In this document: in pieces, positions 34,034 to 47,600 of the stretch | Position numbering within the stretch: the stretch's first letter is position 1 | Layout: the number at the start of each line of letters is the position of its first letter | Program-made: the position numbers and the translations under genes | From: Chaunax sp. Z400 | Taxonomy: Eukaryota > Chordata > Actinopteri > Lophiiformes > Chaunacidae | Reading direction: 5' to 3' | NCBI GenBank assembly: GCA_037577475.1 | Contig: JBAGJB010000170.1 | Span: 62,001-126,000 of the forward strand | Length of the DNA stretch: 64,000 nucleotides | Notes under the pieces: generated by a model | Databases searched by the model: none | Told to the model about the DNA's origin: nothing | What the model saw: the letters and a program-made list of their open reading frames with translations, nothing else

Positions 34034-37000
34034 CCTATAGGTTTGTGTTGTTGTTATATTGAGTCTATAGGTTTGTGTTGTTGTTCTATTGATCCTATAG
34101 GTTTGTGTTGTTGTTATAATGAGCCTATAGGTTTGTGTTGTTATTTAGCCTATAGGTTTGTGTTGTTGTTATAATGACTCTATAGGTTTGTGTTGCTATA
34201 TTGACCCTATAGGTTTGTGTTGTTGTTATAATGAGTCTATAGGTTTGTGTTGTTGTTACACTGAGCCTATAGGTTTGTGTTGTTGTTATAATGAGCCTAT
34301 AGGTTTGTGTTGTTGTTATAATGAGCCTATAGGTTTGTGTTGTTATTGAGCCTATAGGTTTGTGTTGTTGTTCTATTGAGTCTATAGGTTTGTGTTGTTG
34401 TTCTATTGATCCTATAGGTTTGTGTTGTTGTTATAATGAGCCTATAGGTTTGTGTTGTTATTTAGCCTATAGGTTTGTGTTGTTGTTATAATGACTCTAT
34501 AGGTTTGTGTTGCTATATTGACCCTATAGGTTTGTGTTGTTGTTATAATGAGTCTATAGGTTTGTGTTGTTGTTATAACGATGCTATAGGTTTATGTGTT
34601 TGTCATATTGAGCCTATAGGTTTGTGTTGTTGTTATAATGAGTCTATTGGTTTTATGTGTTTGTCATATTGAGCCTATAGGTTTTTGTTGTTGTTCTATT
34701 GATCCTATAGGTTTGTGGTGTTGTCATATTGATCCTATAGGTTTGTGTTGTTGTTATAATGAGTCTATTGGTTTTATGTGTTTGTCATATTGAGCCTATA
34801 GGTTTTTGTTGTTGTTCTATTGATCCTATAGGTTTGTGTTGTTGTTCTATTGATCCTATAGGTTTGTGGTGTTGTCATATTGATCCTATAGGTTTGTGTT
34901 GTTGTTCTATTGATCCTATTGGTTTGTGTTGTTGTTCTATTGATCCTATTGGTTTGTGTTGTTGTTATAATGACTCTATAGGTTTGTGTTGTTGTTACAC
35001 TGAGCCTATAGGTTTGTGTTGTTGTTATAATGAGCCTATAGGTTTTTGCTGTTGTTATAATGAGCCTATAGGTTTGTGCTGTTGTTCTATTGAGCCTATA
35101 GGTTTGTGCTGTTGTTCTATTGAGCCTATAGGTTTGTGTTGTTGTTATAATGAGCTTATCGGTTTGTGTTGTTGTTATATTGAGCCTATGGGTTTGTGTT
35201 GTTATTCTATTGAGAATATAGGTTTGTGTTGCTATATTCAGCCTATAGGTTTGTGTTGTTGTTACATTGAGCCCATAGGTTTGTGTTGTTGTTATAATGA
35301 GCCTATAGGTTTGTGTTGTTATTGAGCCTATAGGTTTGTGTTGTTGTTATAATGAGCTTATCGGTTTGTGTTGTTGTTATATTGAGCCTATGGGTTTGTG
35401 TTGTTATTCTATTGAGAATATAGGTTTGTGTTACTATATTCAGCCTATAGGTTTGTGTTGTTGTTACATTGAGCCTATAGGTTTGTCTTGTTGTTATAAT
35501 GAGCCTATAGGTTTGTGTTGTTGTTATAATGAGAATATAGGTTTGTGTTGCTATATTGAGCCTATAGGTTTGTGTTGTTGTTACATTGAGCCTATAGGTT
35601 TGTGTTGTTGTTACATTGAGCCTATAGGTTTGTGTTGTTGTTACATTGAGCCCATAGTTTTGTGTTGTTGTTATAATGACCCTATAGGTTTATGTTGTTG
35701 TTATAATGATCCTCTAGGTTTGTGTTGTTGTTATATTGAGCCTATAGGTTTGTGTTGTTGTTATATTGAGCCTATAGGTTTGTGTTGTTGTTATATTGAG
35801 CCTATAGGTTTGTGTTGTTGTTATAATGAGCCTATAGGAATGTGTTGTTGTTATAATGACTCTATAGGTTTGTGTTATTGTTATATTGAGCCTATAGGTT
35901 TGTGTTGTTGTCATATTGAGCCTATAGGTTTGTGTTGTTGTTATAATGAGTGTATAGGTTTGTGTTGTTGTTATAATGAGTGTATAGGTTTGTGTTGTTG
36001 TTATAATGAGTGTATAGGTTTGTGTTGTTGTTATAATGAGTCTATAGGTTTGTGTGTTTGTCATATTGAGCCTATAGGTTTGTGTTCTATTGATCCTATA
36101 GGTTTGTGGTGTTGTTGTATTGATCCTATAGGTTTTTGTTGTTGTTATATTGAGTCTATAGGTTTGCGTTGTTGTTATATTGAGTCTATAGGTTTGCGTT
36201 GTTGTTATATTGAGTCTATAGGTTTGCGTTGTTGTTATATTGAGGCTATTGGTTTGTGTTGTTGTTCTATTGAGCCTATAGGTTTGTGTTGTTGTTCTAT
36301 TGAGCCTATAGGTTTGTGTTGTTGTTCTATTGAGCCTATAGGTTTGTGTTGTTATTGAGCCTATAGGTTTGTGTTGTTGTTCTATTGATCCTATAGGTTT
36401 GTGTTGTTGTTATAATGAGCCTATAGGTTTGTGTTGCTATATTGACCCTATAGGTTTGTGTTGTTGTTATAATGAGTCTATAGGTTTGTGTTGTTGTTAT
36501 AACGATCCTATAGGTTTGTGTTGTTGTTATAACGATCCTATAGGTTTATGTGTTTGTCATATTGAGCCTATAGGTTTGTGTTGTTGTTATAATGAGTCTA
36601 TAGATTTGTGTTGTTGTTCTAATGAGTCTATAGGTTTTATGTTTTTGTCATATTGAGCCTATAGGTTTTTGTTGTTATTCTATTGATCCTATAGGTTTGT
36701 GTTGTTGTTCTATTGATCCTATAGGTTTGTGGTGTTGTCATATTGAGCCTATAGGTTTTTGTTGTTGTTCTATTGATCCTATTGGTTTGTGGTGTTGTTG
36801 TATTGATCCTATAGGTTTTTGTTGTTGTTATATTGAGTCTATAGGTTTGTGTTGTTATTGAGGCTATAGGTTTGTGTTGTTGTTCTATTGAGCCTATAGG
36901 TTTGTGTTGTTGTTATAATGAGCCTATAGGTTTGTGTTGTTTTTGAGCCTATAGGTTTGTGCTGTTGTTATATTGAGCCTATAGGTTTGTGCTGTTGTTA

Positions 37001-38430
37001 TATTGAGCCTATAGGTTTGTGTTGTTGTTCTATTGATCCTATAGGTTTGTGTTGTTGTTCTATTGATCCTATAGGTTTGTGTTGTTGTTATAATGAGTCT
37101 ATAGGTTTGTGTGTGGTTACATTGAGCCTATAGGTTTGTGTTGTTGTTATAATGAGCCTATAGGTTTGTGTAGTTGTTATAATGACTCTATAGGTTTGTG
37201 TTGTTGTTATATTGAGCCTATAGGTTTGTGTTGTTGTCATTATGACCCTATAGGTTTGTGTTGTTGTCATATTGAGCCTATAGGTTTGTGTTGTTCTATT
37301 GATCCTATAGGTTTGTGTTGTTGTTATAATGAGCCTATAGGTTTGTGTTGTTGTTCTATTGATCCTATAGGTTTGTGTTGTTGTTATAATGAGTCTATAG
37401 GTTTGTGTGTGGTTACATTGAGCCTATAGGTTTGTGTTGTTGTTATAATGAGCCTATAGGTTTGTGTAGTTGTTATAATGACTCTATAGGTTTGTGTTGT
37501 TGTTATATTGAGCCTATAGGTTTGTGTTGTTGTCATTATGACCCTATAGGTTTGTGTAGTTGTCATATTGAGCCTATAGGTTTGTGTTGTTCTATTGATC
37601 CTATAGGTTTGTGTTGTTGTTATAATGAGCCTATAGGTTTGTGTTGTTGTTCTATTGAGCCTATAGGTTTGTGTTGTTGTTATCATGAGCCTATAGGTTT
37701 GTGTTGTTATTGAGCATATAGGTTTGTGTGTGGTGACATCGAGCCTATAGGTTTGTGTTGTTATTGAGCCTATAGGTTTGTGTTGTTGTTATAATGAGAA
37801 TATAGGTTTGTGTTGCTATATTGAGCCTATAGGTTTGTGTTCTATTGATCCTATAGGTTTGTGTTGTTGTTCTATTGGTCCTATAGGTTTGTGGTGTTGT
37901 TGTATTGATCCTATAGGTTTTTGTTGTTTTTATATTGAGTCTATAGGTTTGTGTTGTTGTTATAATGGGCCTATAGGTTTGTGTTGTTATTGAGCCTATA
38001 GGTTTGTGTGTGGTGACATTGAGCCTATAGGTTTGTCTTGTTGTTATAATGAGCCTATAGGTTTGTGTTGTTGTTATAATGAGCCTATAGGTTTGTGTTG
38101 TTGTTATAATGAGAATATAGGTTTGTGTTGCTATATTGAGCCTATAGGTTTGTGTTGTTGTTACATTGAGCCCATAGTTTTGCGGTGTTGTCATATTGAG
38201 CCTATAGGTTTGTGTTGTTGTTATATTGAGTCTATAGGTTTGTGTTGTTGTTCTATTGATCCTATAGGTTTGTGTTGTTGTTATAATGAGCCTATAGGTT
38301 TGTGTTGTTATTTAGCCTATAGGTTTGTGTTGTTGTTATAATGACTCTATAGGTTTGTGTTGCTATATTGACCCTATAGGTTTGTGTTGTTGTTATAATG
38401 AGTCTATAGGTTTGTGTTGTTGTTATAACG
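33961..38430. repeat. Chimeric third copy of the 7.4-kb unit
   Basis: From about 33,961 to 36,004 the sequence matches 31,607-33,650 (offset 2,354; for example 34,475/32,121 and 35,336/32,982, both with the rare TGTTACTATATTC monomer). After about 36,004 it instead matches copy B at offset 6,521 (36,369/29,848, 37,109/30,588, 37,778/31,257) until about 38,427, where ATAACGATC replaces TACACTGAG. The result is a shortened unit made of two non-adjacent parts of copy B, as unequal crossing-over at the family I core would produce. Confidence 0.85.
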
Positions 38431-39640
38431 ATCCTATAGGTTTGTGTTGTTATATTGAGCCTATAGGTTTGTGTTGTTGTTCTATTGATCCTATAGGTTT
38501 GTGTTGTTGTTATAATGAGTCTATAGGTTTGTGTGTGGTTACATTGAGCCTATAGGTTTGTGTTGTTGTTATAATGAGCCTATAGGTTTGTGTAGTTGTT
38601 ATAATGACTCTATAGGTTTGTGTTGTTGTCATAATGACCCTATAGGTTTGTGTTGTTGTCATATTGAGCCTATAGGTTTGTGTTGTTCTATTGATCCTAT
38701 AGGTTTGTGTTGTTGTTATAATGAGCCTATAGGTTTGTGTTGTTGTTCTATTGAGCCTATAGGTTTGTGTTGTTGTTATCATGAGCCTATAGGTTTGTGT
38801 TGTTATTGAGCATATAGGTTTGTGTGTGGTGACATTGAGCCTATAGGTTTGTGTTGTTATTGAGCCTATAGGTTTGTGTTGTTGTTATAATGAGAATATA
38901 GGTTTGTGTTGCTATATTGAGCCTATAGGTTTGTGTTCTATTGATCCTATAGGTTTGTGTTGTTCTATTGATCCTATAGGTTTGTGTTGTTGTTATAATG
39001 AGTCTATAGGTTTGTGTGTGGTTACATTGAGCCTATAGGTTTGTGTTGTTGTTATAATGAGCCTATAGGTTTGTGTTGTTGTTATATTGAGCCTATACGT
39101 TTGTGTTGTTGTCATAATGACCCTAGAGGTTTGTGTTGTTGTCATATTGAGCCTATAGGTTTGTGTTGTTCTATTGATCCTATAGGTTTGTGTTGTTCTA
39201 TTGATCCTATAGGTTTGTGTTGTTGTTATAATGAGCCTATAGGTTTGTGTTGTTGTTCTATTGAGCCTATAGGTTTGTGTTGTTGTTATCATGAGCCTAT
39301 AGGTTTGTGTTGTTATTGAGCATATAGGTTTGTGTGTGGTGACATTGAGCCTATAGGTTTGTGTTGTTATTGAGCCTATAGGTTTGTGTTGTTGTTATAA
39401 TGAGAATATAGGTTTGTGTTGCTATATTGAGCCTATAGGTTTGTGTTCTATTGATCCTATAGGTTTGTGTTGTTGTTCTATTGGTCCTATAGGTTTGTGG
39501 TGTTGTTGTATTGATCCTATAGGTTTTTGTTGTTTTTATATTGATCCTATAGGTTTTTGTTGTTTTTATATTGAGTCTATAGGTTTGTGTTGTTGTTATA
39601 ATGGGCCTATAGGTTTGTGTTGTTATTGAGCCTATAGGTT
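38430..39640. repeat. Mixed monomers with a 483-bp partial duplication
   Basis: The 29-bp GTGTGTGGTTAC monomer at 38,531 recurs at 39,014, and the sets of monomers after each (to the CATGAG and GCATATAGG monomers) correspond, with single-monomer gains and losses. Private changes in the second copy include CCTATACG near 39,100 and CCTAGAGG near 39,122. A 30-bp TTTTTATATTGAT monomer is doubled near 39,530-39,560. No gene is present. Confidence 0.8.
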
Positions 39641-40660
39641 TGTGTGTGGTGACATTGAGCCTATAGGTTTGTGTGTGGTGACATTGAGCCTATAGGTTTG
39701 TCTTGTTGTTATAATGAGCCTATAGGTTTATGTTGTTGTTATAATGAGAATATAGGTTTGTGTTGCTATATTGAGCCTATAGGTTTGTGTTGTTGTTACA
39801 TTGAGCCCATAGTTTTGCTTTGTTGTTCTATTGATCCTATAGGTTTGTGGTGTTGTTATAATGAGCCTATAGGTTTGTGTTGTTATTGAGGCTATAGGTT
39901 TGTGTTGTTGTTCTATTGAGCCTATAGGTTTGTGTTGTTTTTGAGCCTATAGGTTTGTGTTGTTTTTGAGCCTATAGGTTTGTGTTGTTGTTATATTGAG
40001 CCTATAGGTTTGTGTGTGGTGACATTGAGCCTATAGGTTTGTCTTGTTGTTATAATGAGCCTATAGGTTTGTGTTGTTGTTATAATGAGTCTATAGGTTT
40101 ATGTTGTTGTTACACTGAGCCTATAGGTTTGTGTTGTTGTTATAATGAGCCTATAGGTTTGTGCTGTTGTTCTATTGAGCCTATAGGTTTGTGTTGTTGT
40201 TATAATGAGCCTATAGGTTTGTGTGTGGTGACATTGAGCCTATAGGTTTGTCTTGTTGTTATAATGAGCCTATAGGTTTGTGTTGTTGTTATAATGGGCC
40301 TATAGGTTTGTGTTGTTGTTATAATGGGCCTATAGGTTTTTGTTGTTATTGAGGCTATAGGTTTGTGTTGTTGTTCGATTGAGCCTATAGGTTTGTGTTG
40401 TTGTTATAATGAGCCTATAGGTTTGTGTTGTTATTGAGCCTATAGGTTTGTGTTGTTGTTATATTGAGCCTATAGGTTTGTGTGTGGTGACATTGAGCCT
40501 ATAGGTTTGTCTTGTTGTTATAATGAGCCTATAGGTTTGTGTTGTTGTTATAATGAGTCTATAGGTTTGTGTTGTTGTTACACTGAGCCTATAGGTTTGT
40601 GTTGTTATTGAGCCTATAGGTTTGTGTTGTTATTGAGCCTATAGGTTTGTGTTGTTGTTC
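39640..40660. repeat. Mixed monomers resembling 14.7-15.5 kb
   Basis: The 29-bp GGTGAC monomer is doubled near 39,650-39,690. From 40,012 the order matches 14,755 onward (and 49,781 and 55,757): TTGTCTTG, ATAATGAG, ATAATGAGTC, TTACACTGAG, GTGCTG, then a second GGTGAC monomer at 40,221. The following ATAATGGG pair and TTCGATTGAG monomer match 15,030-15,125. It differs from them in monomer number further right. Confidence 0.75.
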
Positions 40661-41140
40661 TATTGAGTCTATAGGTTTGTGTTGTTGTTCTATTGATGCT
40701 ATAGGTTTGTGTTGTTGTTATAATGAGCCTATAGGTTAGTGTTGTTATTTAGCCTATAGGTTTGTGTTGTTGTTATATTGACCCTATAGGTTTGTGTTGT
40801 TGTTATAATGAGTCTATAGGTTTGTGTTGTTGTTATAACGATCCTATAGGTTTATGTGTTTGTCATATTGATCCTATAGGTTTGTGTTGTTGTTCTATTG
40901 AGTCTATAGGTTTGTGTTGTTGTTCTATTGATGCTATAGGTTTGTGTTGTTGTTATAATGAGCCTATAGGTTAGTGTTGTTATTTAGCCTATAGGTTTGT
41001 GTTGTTGTTATATTGACCCTATAGGTTTGTGTTGTTGTTATAATGAGTCTATAGGTTTGTGTTGTTGTTCTATTGATCCTATAGGTTTGTGTTGTTGTTC
41101 TATTGATCCTATAGGTTTGTGTTGTTGTTCTATTGATCCT
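40660..41140. repeat. 235-bp local tandem duplication with GGTTAGTG monomers
   Basis: The unusual AGGTTAGTG monomer lies at 40,733-40,741 and again 235 bp later, each followed by the TATTTAG and TATATTGACC monomers. The second copy runs into four identical TCTATTGAT monomers in a row (about 41,070-41,180), a local expansion not seen at the matching places 15,545 and 50,573. Confidence 0.8.
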
Positions 41141-41640
41141 ATAGGTTTGTGTTGTTGTTCTATTGATCCTATAGGTTTGTGGTGTTGTCATATTGAGCCT
41201 ATAGGTTTGTGTTGTTGTTCTATTGATCCTATTGGTTTGTGTTGTTGTTATAATGACTCTATAGGTTTGTGTTGTTGTTACACTGAGCCTATAGGTTTGT
41301 GTTGTTGTTATAATGAGCCTATAGGTTTTTGATGTTGTTATAATGAGCCTATAGGTTTGTGCTGTTGTTCTATTGAGCCTATAGGTTTGTGTTGTTGTTA
41401 TAATGAGCTTATCGGTTTGTGTTGTTGTTATATTGAGCCTATAGGTTTGTGTTGTTGTCATAATGACCCTATAGGTTTTTGTTGTTGTTATATTGAGCCT
41501 ATGGGTTTGTGCTGTTATTCTATTGAGAATATAGGTTTGTGTTGCTATATTCAGCCTATAAGTTTGTGTTGTTGTTACATTGAGCCCATAGGTTTGTGTT
41601 GTTGTTATAATGAGCCTATAGGTTTGTGTTGTTATTGAGC
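41140..41640. repeat. HOR fragment without a family II core
   Basis: The order in this segment matches 42,050-42,535 and 57,370-57,868 and ends in the usual run TGTTATTCTATTGAGAATA, CTATATTCAG, TTACATTGAG. It then joins a GCATATAGG-less GTGTGTGG context near 41,645 instead of the family II core that follows the other copies. It is therefore a truncated higher-order unit. Confidence 0.75.
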
Positions 41641-44600
41641 CTATAGGTTTGTGTGTGGTGACATTGAGCCTATAGGTTTGTGTTGTTATTGAGCCTATAG
41701 GTTTGTGTTGTTGTTATAATGAGAATATAGGTTTGTGTTGCTATATTGAGCCTATAGGTTTGTGTTCTATTGATCCTATAGGTTTGTGTTGTTGTTCTAT
41801 TGGTCCTATAGGTTTGTGGTGTTGTTGTATTGATCCTTTAGGTTTTTGTTGTTTTTATATTGAGTCTATAGGTTTGTGTTGTTTTTATAATGGGCCTATA
41901 GGTTTGTGTTGTTATTGAGGCTATAGGTTTGTGTTGTTGTTCGATTGAGCCTATAGGTTTGTGTTGTTGTTATAATGAGCCTATAGGTTTGTGTTGTTAT
42001 TTAGCCTATAGGTTTGTGTTGTTGTTCTATTGATCCTATAGGTTTGTGTTGTTGTTCTATTGATCCTATAGGTTTGTGTTGTTGTTCTATTGATCCTATT
42101 GGTTTGTGTTGTTGTTATAATGACTCTATAGGTTTGTGTTGTTGTTATAATGACTCTATAGGTTTGTGTTGTTGTTACACTGAGCCTATAGGTTTGTGTT
42201 GTTGTTATAATGAGCCTATAGGTTTTTGCTGTTGTTATAATGAGCCGATAGGTTTGTGCTGTTGTTCTATTGAGCCTATAGGTTTGTGTTGTTGTTATAA
42301 TGAGCTTATCGGTTTGTGTTGTTGTTATATTGAGCCTATAGGTTTGTGTTGTTGTCATAATGACCCTATAGGTTTTTGTTGTTGTTATATTGAGCCTATG
42401 GGTTTGTGTTGTTATTCTATTGAGAATATAGGTTTGTGTTGCTATATTCAGCCTATAGGTTTGTGTTGTTGTTACATTGAGCCCATAGGTTTGTGTTGTT
42501 GTTATAATGAGCCTATAGGTTTGTGTTGTTATTGAGCCTATAGGTTTGTGTGTGGTGACATTGAGCCTATAGGTTTGTCTTGTTGTTATAATGAGCCTAT
42601 AGGTTTGTGTTGTTGTTACAATGAGAATATAGATTTGTGTTGCTATATTGAGCCCTAAAGGTTTGTGTTGTTGTTACATTGAGCCCATAGTTTTGTGTTG
42701 TTGTTATAATGACCCTATAGGTTTATGTTGTTGTTATAATGATCCTCTAGGTTTGTGTTGTTGTTATATTGAGCCTATAGGTTTGTGTTGTTGTTATAAT
42801 GAGCCTATAGGAATGTGTTGTTGTTATAATGACTCTATAGGTTTGTGTTATTGTTATATTGAGCCTATAGGTTTGTGTTGTTGTCATATTGAGCCTATAG
42901 GTTTGTGTTGTTGTTCTATTGATCCTATAGGTTTGTGTTGTTGTTATAATGTGTATAGGTTTGTGTTGTTGTTATAATGAGTCTATAGGTGTGTGTGTTT
43001 GTCATATTGAGCCTATAGGTTTGTCTTCAATTGATCCTATAGGTTTGTGGTGTTGTTGTATTGATCCTATAGGTTTTTGTTGTTGTTATATTGAGTCTAT
43101 AGGTTTGCGTTGTTGTTATAATCAGCCTATAGGTTTGTGTTGTTATTGAGGCTATAGGTTTGTGTTGTTGTTCTATTGAGCCTATAGGTTTGTGTTGTTG
43201 TTATAATGAGCCTATAGGTTTGTGTTGTTATTGAGCCTATAGGTTTGTGTTGTTATTGAGCCTATAGGTTTGTGTTGTTGTTATATTGAGTCTATAGGTT
43301 TGTGTTGTTGTTCTATTGATCCTATAGGTTTGTGTTGTTGTTATAATGAGCCTATAGGTTTGTGTTGTTATTTAGCCTATAGGTTTGTGTTGTTGTTATA
43401 ATGACTCTATAGGTTTGTGTTGCTATATTGACCCTATAGGTTTGTGTTGTTGTTATAATGAGTCTATAGGTTTGTGTTGTTGTTATAACGATCCTATAGG
43501 TTTGTGTTGTTGTTATATTGAGCCTATAGGTTTGTGTTGTTGTTCTATTGATCCTATAGGTTTGTGTTGTTGTTATAATGAGTCTATAGGTTTGTGTGTG
43601 GTTACATTGAGCCTATAGGTTTGTGTTGTTGTTATAATGAGTCTATAGGTTTGTGTAGTTGTTATAATGACTCTATAGGTTTGTGTTGTTGTTATATTGA
43701 GCCTATAGGTTTGTGTTGTTGTCATAATGACCCTATAGGTTTGTGTTGTTGTCATATTGAGCCTATAGGTTTGTGTTGTTCTATTGATCCTATATGTTTG
43801 TGTTGTTGTTATAATGAGCCTATAGGTTTGTGTTGTTGTTCTATTGAGCCTATAGGTTTGTGTTGTTGTTATCATGAGCCTATAGGTTTGTGTTGTTATT
43901 GAGCATATAGGTTTGTGTGTGGTGACATTGAGCCTATAGGTTTGTGTTGTTATTGAGCCTATAGGTTTGTGTTGTTGTTATAATGAGAATATAGGTTTGT
44001 GTTGCTATATTGAGCCTATAGGTTTGTGTTCTATTGATCCTATAGGTTTGTGTTGTTGTTCTATTGGTCCTATAGGTTTGTGGTGTTGTTGTATTGATCC
44101 TTTAGGTTTTTGTTGTTTTTATATTGAGTCTATAGGTTTGTGTTGTTTTTATAATGGGCCTATAGGTTTGTGTTGTTATTGAGGCTATAGGTTTGTGTTG
44201 TTGTTCGATTGAGCCTATAGGTTTGTGTTGTTGTTATAATGAGCCTATAGGTTTGTGTTGTTATTTAGCCTATAGGTTTGTGTTGTTGTTCTATTGATCC
44301 TATAGGTTTGTGTTGTTGTTCTATTGATCCTATTGGTTTGTGTTGTTGTTATAATGACTCTATAGGTTTGTGTTGTTGTTACACTGAGCCTATAGGTTTG
44401 TGTTGTTGTTATAATGAGCCTATAGGTTTTTGCTGTTGTTATAATGAGCCTATAGGTTTGTGCTGTTGTTCTATTGAGCCTATAGGTTTGTGTTGTTGTT
44501 ATAATGAGCTTATCGGTTTGTGTTGTTATATTGAGCCTATAGGTTTGTGTTGTTGTCATAATGACCCTATAGGTTTTTGTTGTTGTTATATTGAGCCTAT

Positions 44601-47600
44601 GGGTTTGTGTTGTTATTCTATTGAGAATATAGGTTTGTGTTGCTATATTCAGCCTATAGGTTTGTGTTGTTGTTACATTGAGCCCATAGGTTTGTGTTGT
44701 TGTTATAATGAGCCTATAGGTTTGTGTTGTTATTGAGCCTATAGGTTTGTGTGTGGTGACATTGAGCCTATAGGTTTGTCTTGTTGTTATAATGAGCCTA
44801 TAGGTTTGTGTTGTTGTTACAATGAGAATATAGATTTGTGTTGCTATATTGAGCCCTAAAGGTTTGTGTTGTTGTTACATTGAGCCCATAGTTTTGTGTT
44901 GTTGTTATAATGACCCTATAGGTTTATGTTGTTGTTATAATGATCCTCTAGGTTTGTGTTGTTGTTATATTGAGCCTATAGGTTTGTGTTGTTGTTATAA
45001 TGAGCCTATAGGAATGTGTTGTTGTTATAATGACTCTATAGGTTTGTGTTATTGTTATATTGAGCCTATAGGTTTGTGTTGTTGTCATATTGAGCCTATA
45101 GGTTTGTGTTGTTGTTCTATTGATCCTATAGGTTTGTGTTGTTGTTATAATGAGTGTATAGGTTTGTGTTGTTGTTATAATGAGTCTATAGGTGTGTGTG
45201 TTTGTCATATTGAGCCTATAGGTTTGTCTTCAATTGATCCTATAGGTTTGTGGTGTTGTTGTATTGATCCTATAGGTTTTTGTTGTTGTTATATTGAGTC
45301 TATAGGTTTGCGTTGTTGTTATAATGAGCCTATAGGTTTGTGTTGTTATTGAGGCTATAGGTTTGTGTTGTTGTTCTATTGAGCCTATAGGTTTGTGTTG
45401 TTGTTATAATGAGCCTATAGGTTTGTGTTGTTATTGAGCCTATAGGTTTGTGTTGTTATTGAGCCTATAGGTTTGTGTTGTTGTTATATTGAGTCTATAG
45501 GTTTGTGTTGTTGTTCTATTGATCCTATAGGTTTGTGTTGTTGTTATAATGAGCCTATAGGTTTGTGTTGTTATTTAGCCTATAGGTTTGTGTTGTTGTT
45601 ATAATGACTCTATAGGTTTGTGTTGCTATATTGACCCTATAGGTTTGTGTTGTTGTTATAATGAGTCTATAGGTTTGTGTTGTTGTTATAACGATCCTAT
45701 AGGTTTGTGTTGTTGTTATATTGAGCCTATAGGTTTGTGTTGTTATTGAGCATATAGGTTTGTGTGTGGTGACATTGAGCCTATAGGTTTGTGTTGTTAT
45801 TGAGCCTATAGGTTTGTGTTGTTGTTATAATGAGCCTATAGGTTTGTGTTGTTATTTAGCCTATAGGTTTGTGTTGTTGTTCTATTGATCCTATAGGTTT
45901 GTGTTGTTGTTCTATTGATCCTATAGGTTTGTGTTGTTGTTCTATTGATCCTATTGGTTTGTGTTGTTGTTATAATGACTCTATAGGTTTGTGTTGTTGT
46001 TACACTGAGCCTATAGGTTTGTGTTGTTGTTATAATGAGCCTATAGGTTTTTGCTGTTGTTATAATGAGCCTATAGGTTTGTGCTGTTGTTCTATTGAGC
46101 CTATAGGTTTGTGTTGTTGTTATAATGAGCTTATCGGTTTGTGTTGTTGTTATATTGAGCCTATAGGTTTGTGTTGTTGTCATAATGACCCTATAGGTTT
46201 TTGTTGTTGTTATATTGAGAATATAGGTTTGTGTTGCTATATTCAGCCTATAGGTTTGTGTTGTTGTTACATTGAGCCCATAGGTTTGTGTTGTTGTTAT
46301 AATGAGCCTATAGGTTTGTGTTGTTATTGAGCCTATAGGTTTGTGTGTGGTGACATTGAGCCTATAGGTTTGTCTTGTTGTTATAATGAGCCTATAGGTT
46401 TGTGTTGTTGTTACAATGAGAATATAGATTTGTGTTGCTATATTGAGCCCTAAAGGTTTGTGTTGTTGTTACATTGAGCCCATAGTTTTGTGTTGTTGTT
46501 ATAATGACCCTATAGGTTTATGTTGTTGTTATAATGATCCTCTAGGTTTGTGTTGTTGTTATATTGAGCCTATAGGTTTGTGTTGTTGTTATGAGCCTAT
46601 AGGAATGTGTTGTTGTTATAATGACTCTATAGGTTTGTGTTATTGTTATATTGAGCCTATAGGTTTGTGTTGTTGTCATATTGAGCCTATAGGTTTGTGT
46701 TGTTGTTCTATTGATCCTATAGGTTTGTGTTGTTGTTATAATGAGTGTATAGGTTTGTGTTGTTGTTATAATGAGTCTATAGGTGTGTGTGTTTGTCATA
46801 TTGAGCCTATAGGTTTGTCTTCAATTGATCCTATAGGTTTGTGGTGTTGTTGTATTGATCCTATAGGTTTTTGTTGTTGTTATATTGAGTCTATAGGTTT
46901 GCGTTGTTGTTATAATGAGCCTATAGGTTTGTGTTGTTATTGAGGCTATAGGTTTGTGTTGTTATTGAGGCTATAGGTTTGTGTTGTTGTTCTATTGAGC
47001 CTATAGGTTTGTGTTGTTGTTCTAGTGAGCCTATAGGTTTGTGTTGTTGTTATAATGAGCCTATAGGTTTGTGTTGTTATTGAGCCTATAGGTTTGTGTT
47101 GTTGTTATATTGAGTCTATAGGTTTGTGTTGTTGTTATATTGAGTCTATAGGTTTGTGTTGTTGTTCTATTGATCCTATAGGTTTGTGTTGTTGTTCTAT
47201 TGATCCTATAGGTTTGTGTTGTTGTTATAATGAGCCTATAGGTTTGTGTTGTTATTTAGCCTATAGGTTTGTGTTGTTGTTATAATGACTCTATAGGTTT
47301 GTGTTGCTATATTGACCCTATAGGTTTGTGTTGTTGTTATAATGAGTCTATAGGTTTGTGTTGTTGTTATAACGATCCTATAGGTTTGTGTTGTTGTTAT
47401 ATTGAGCCTATAGGTTTGTGTTGTTGTTCTATTGATCCTATAGGTTTGTGTTGTTGTTATAATGAGTCTATAGGTTTGTGTGTGGTTACATTGAGCCTAT
47501 AGGTTTGTGTTGTTGTTATAATGAGCCTATAGGTTTGTGTAGTTGTTATAATGACTCTATAGGTTTGTGTTGTTGTTACACTGAGCCTATAGGTTTGTGT

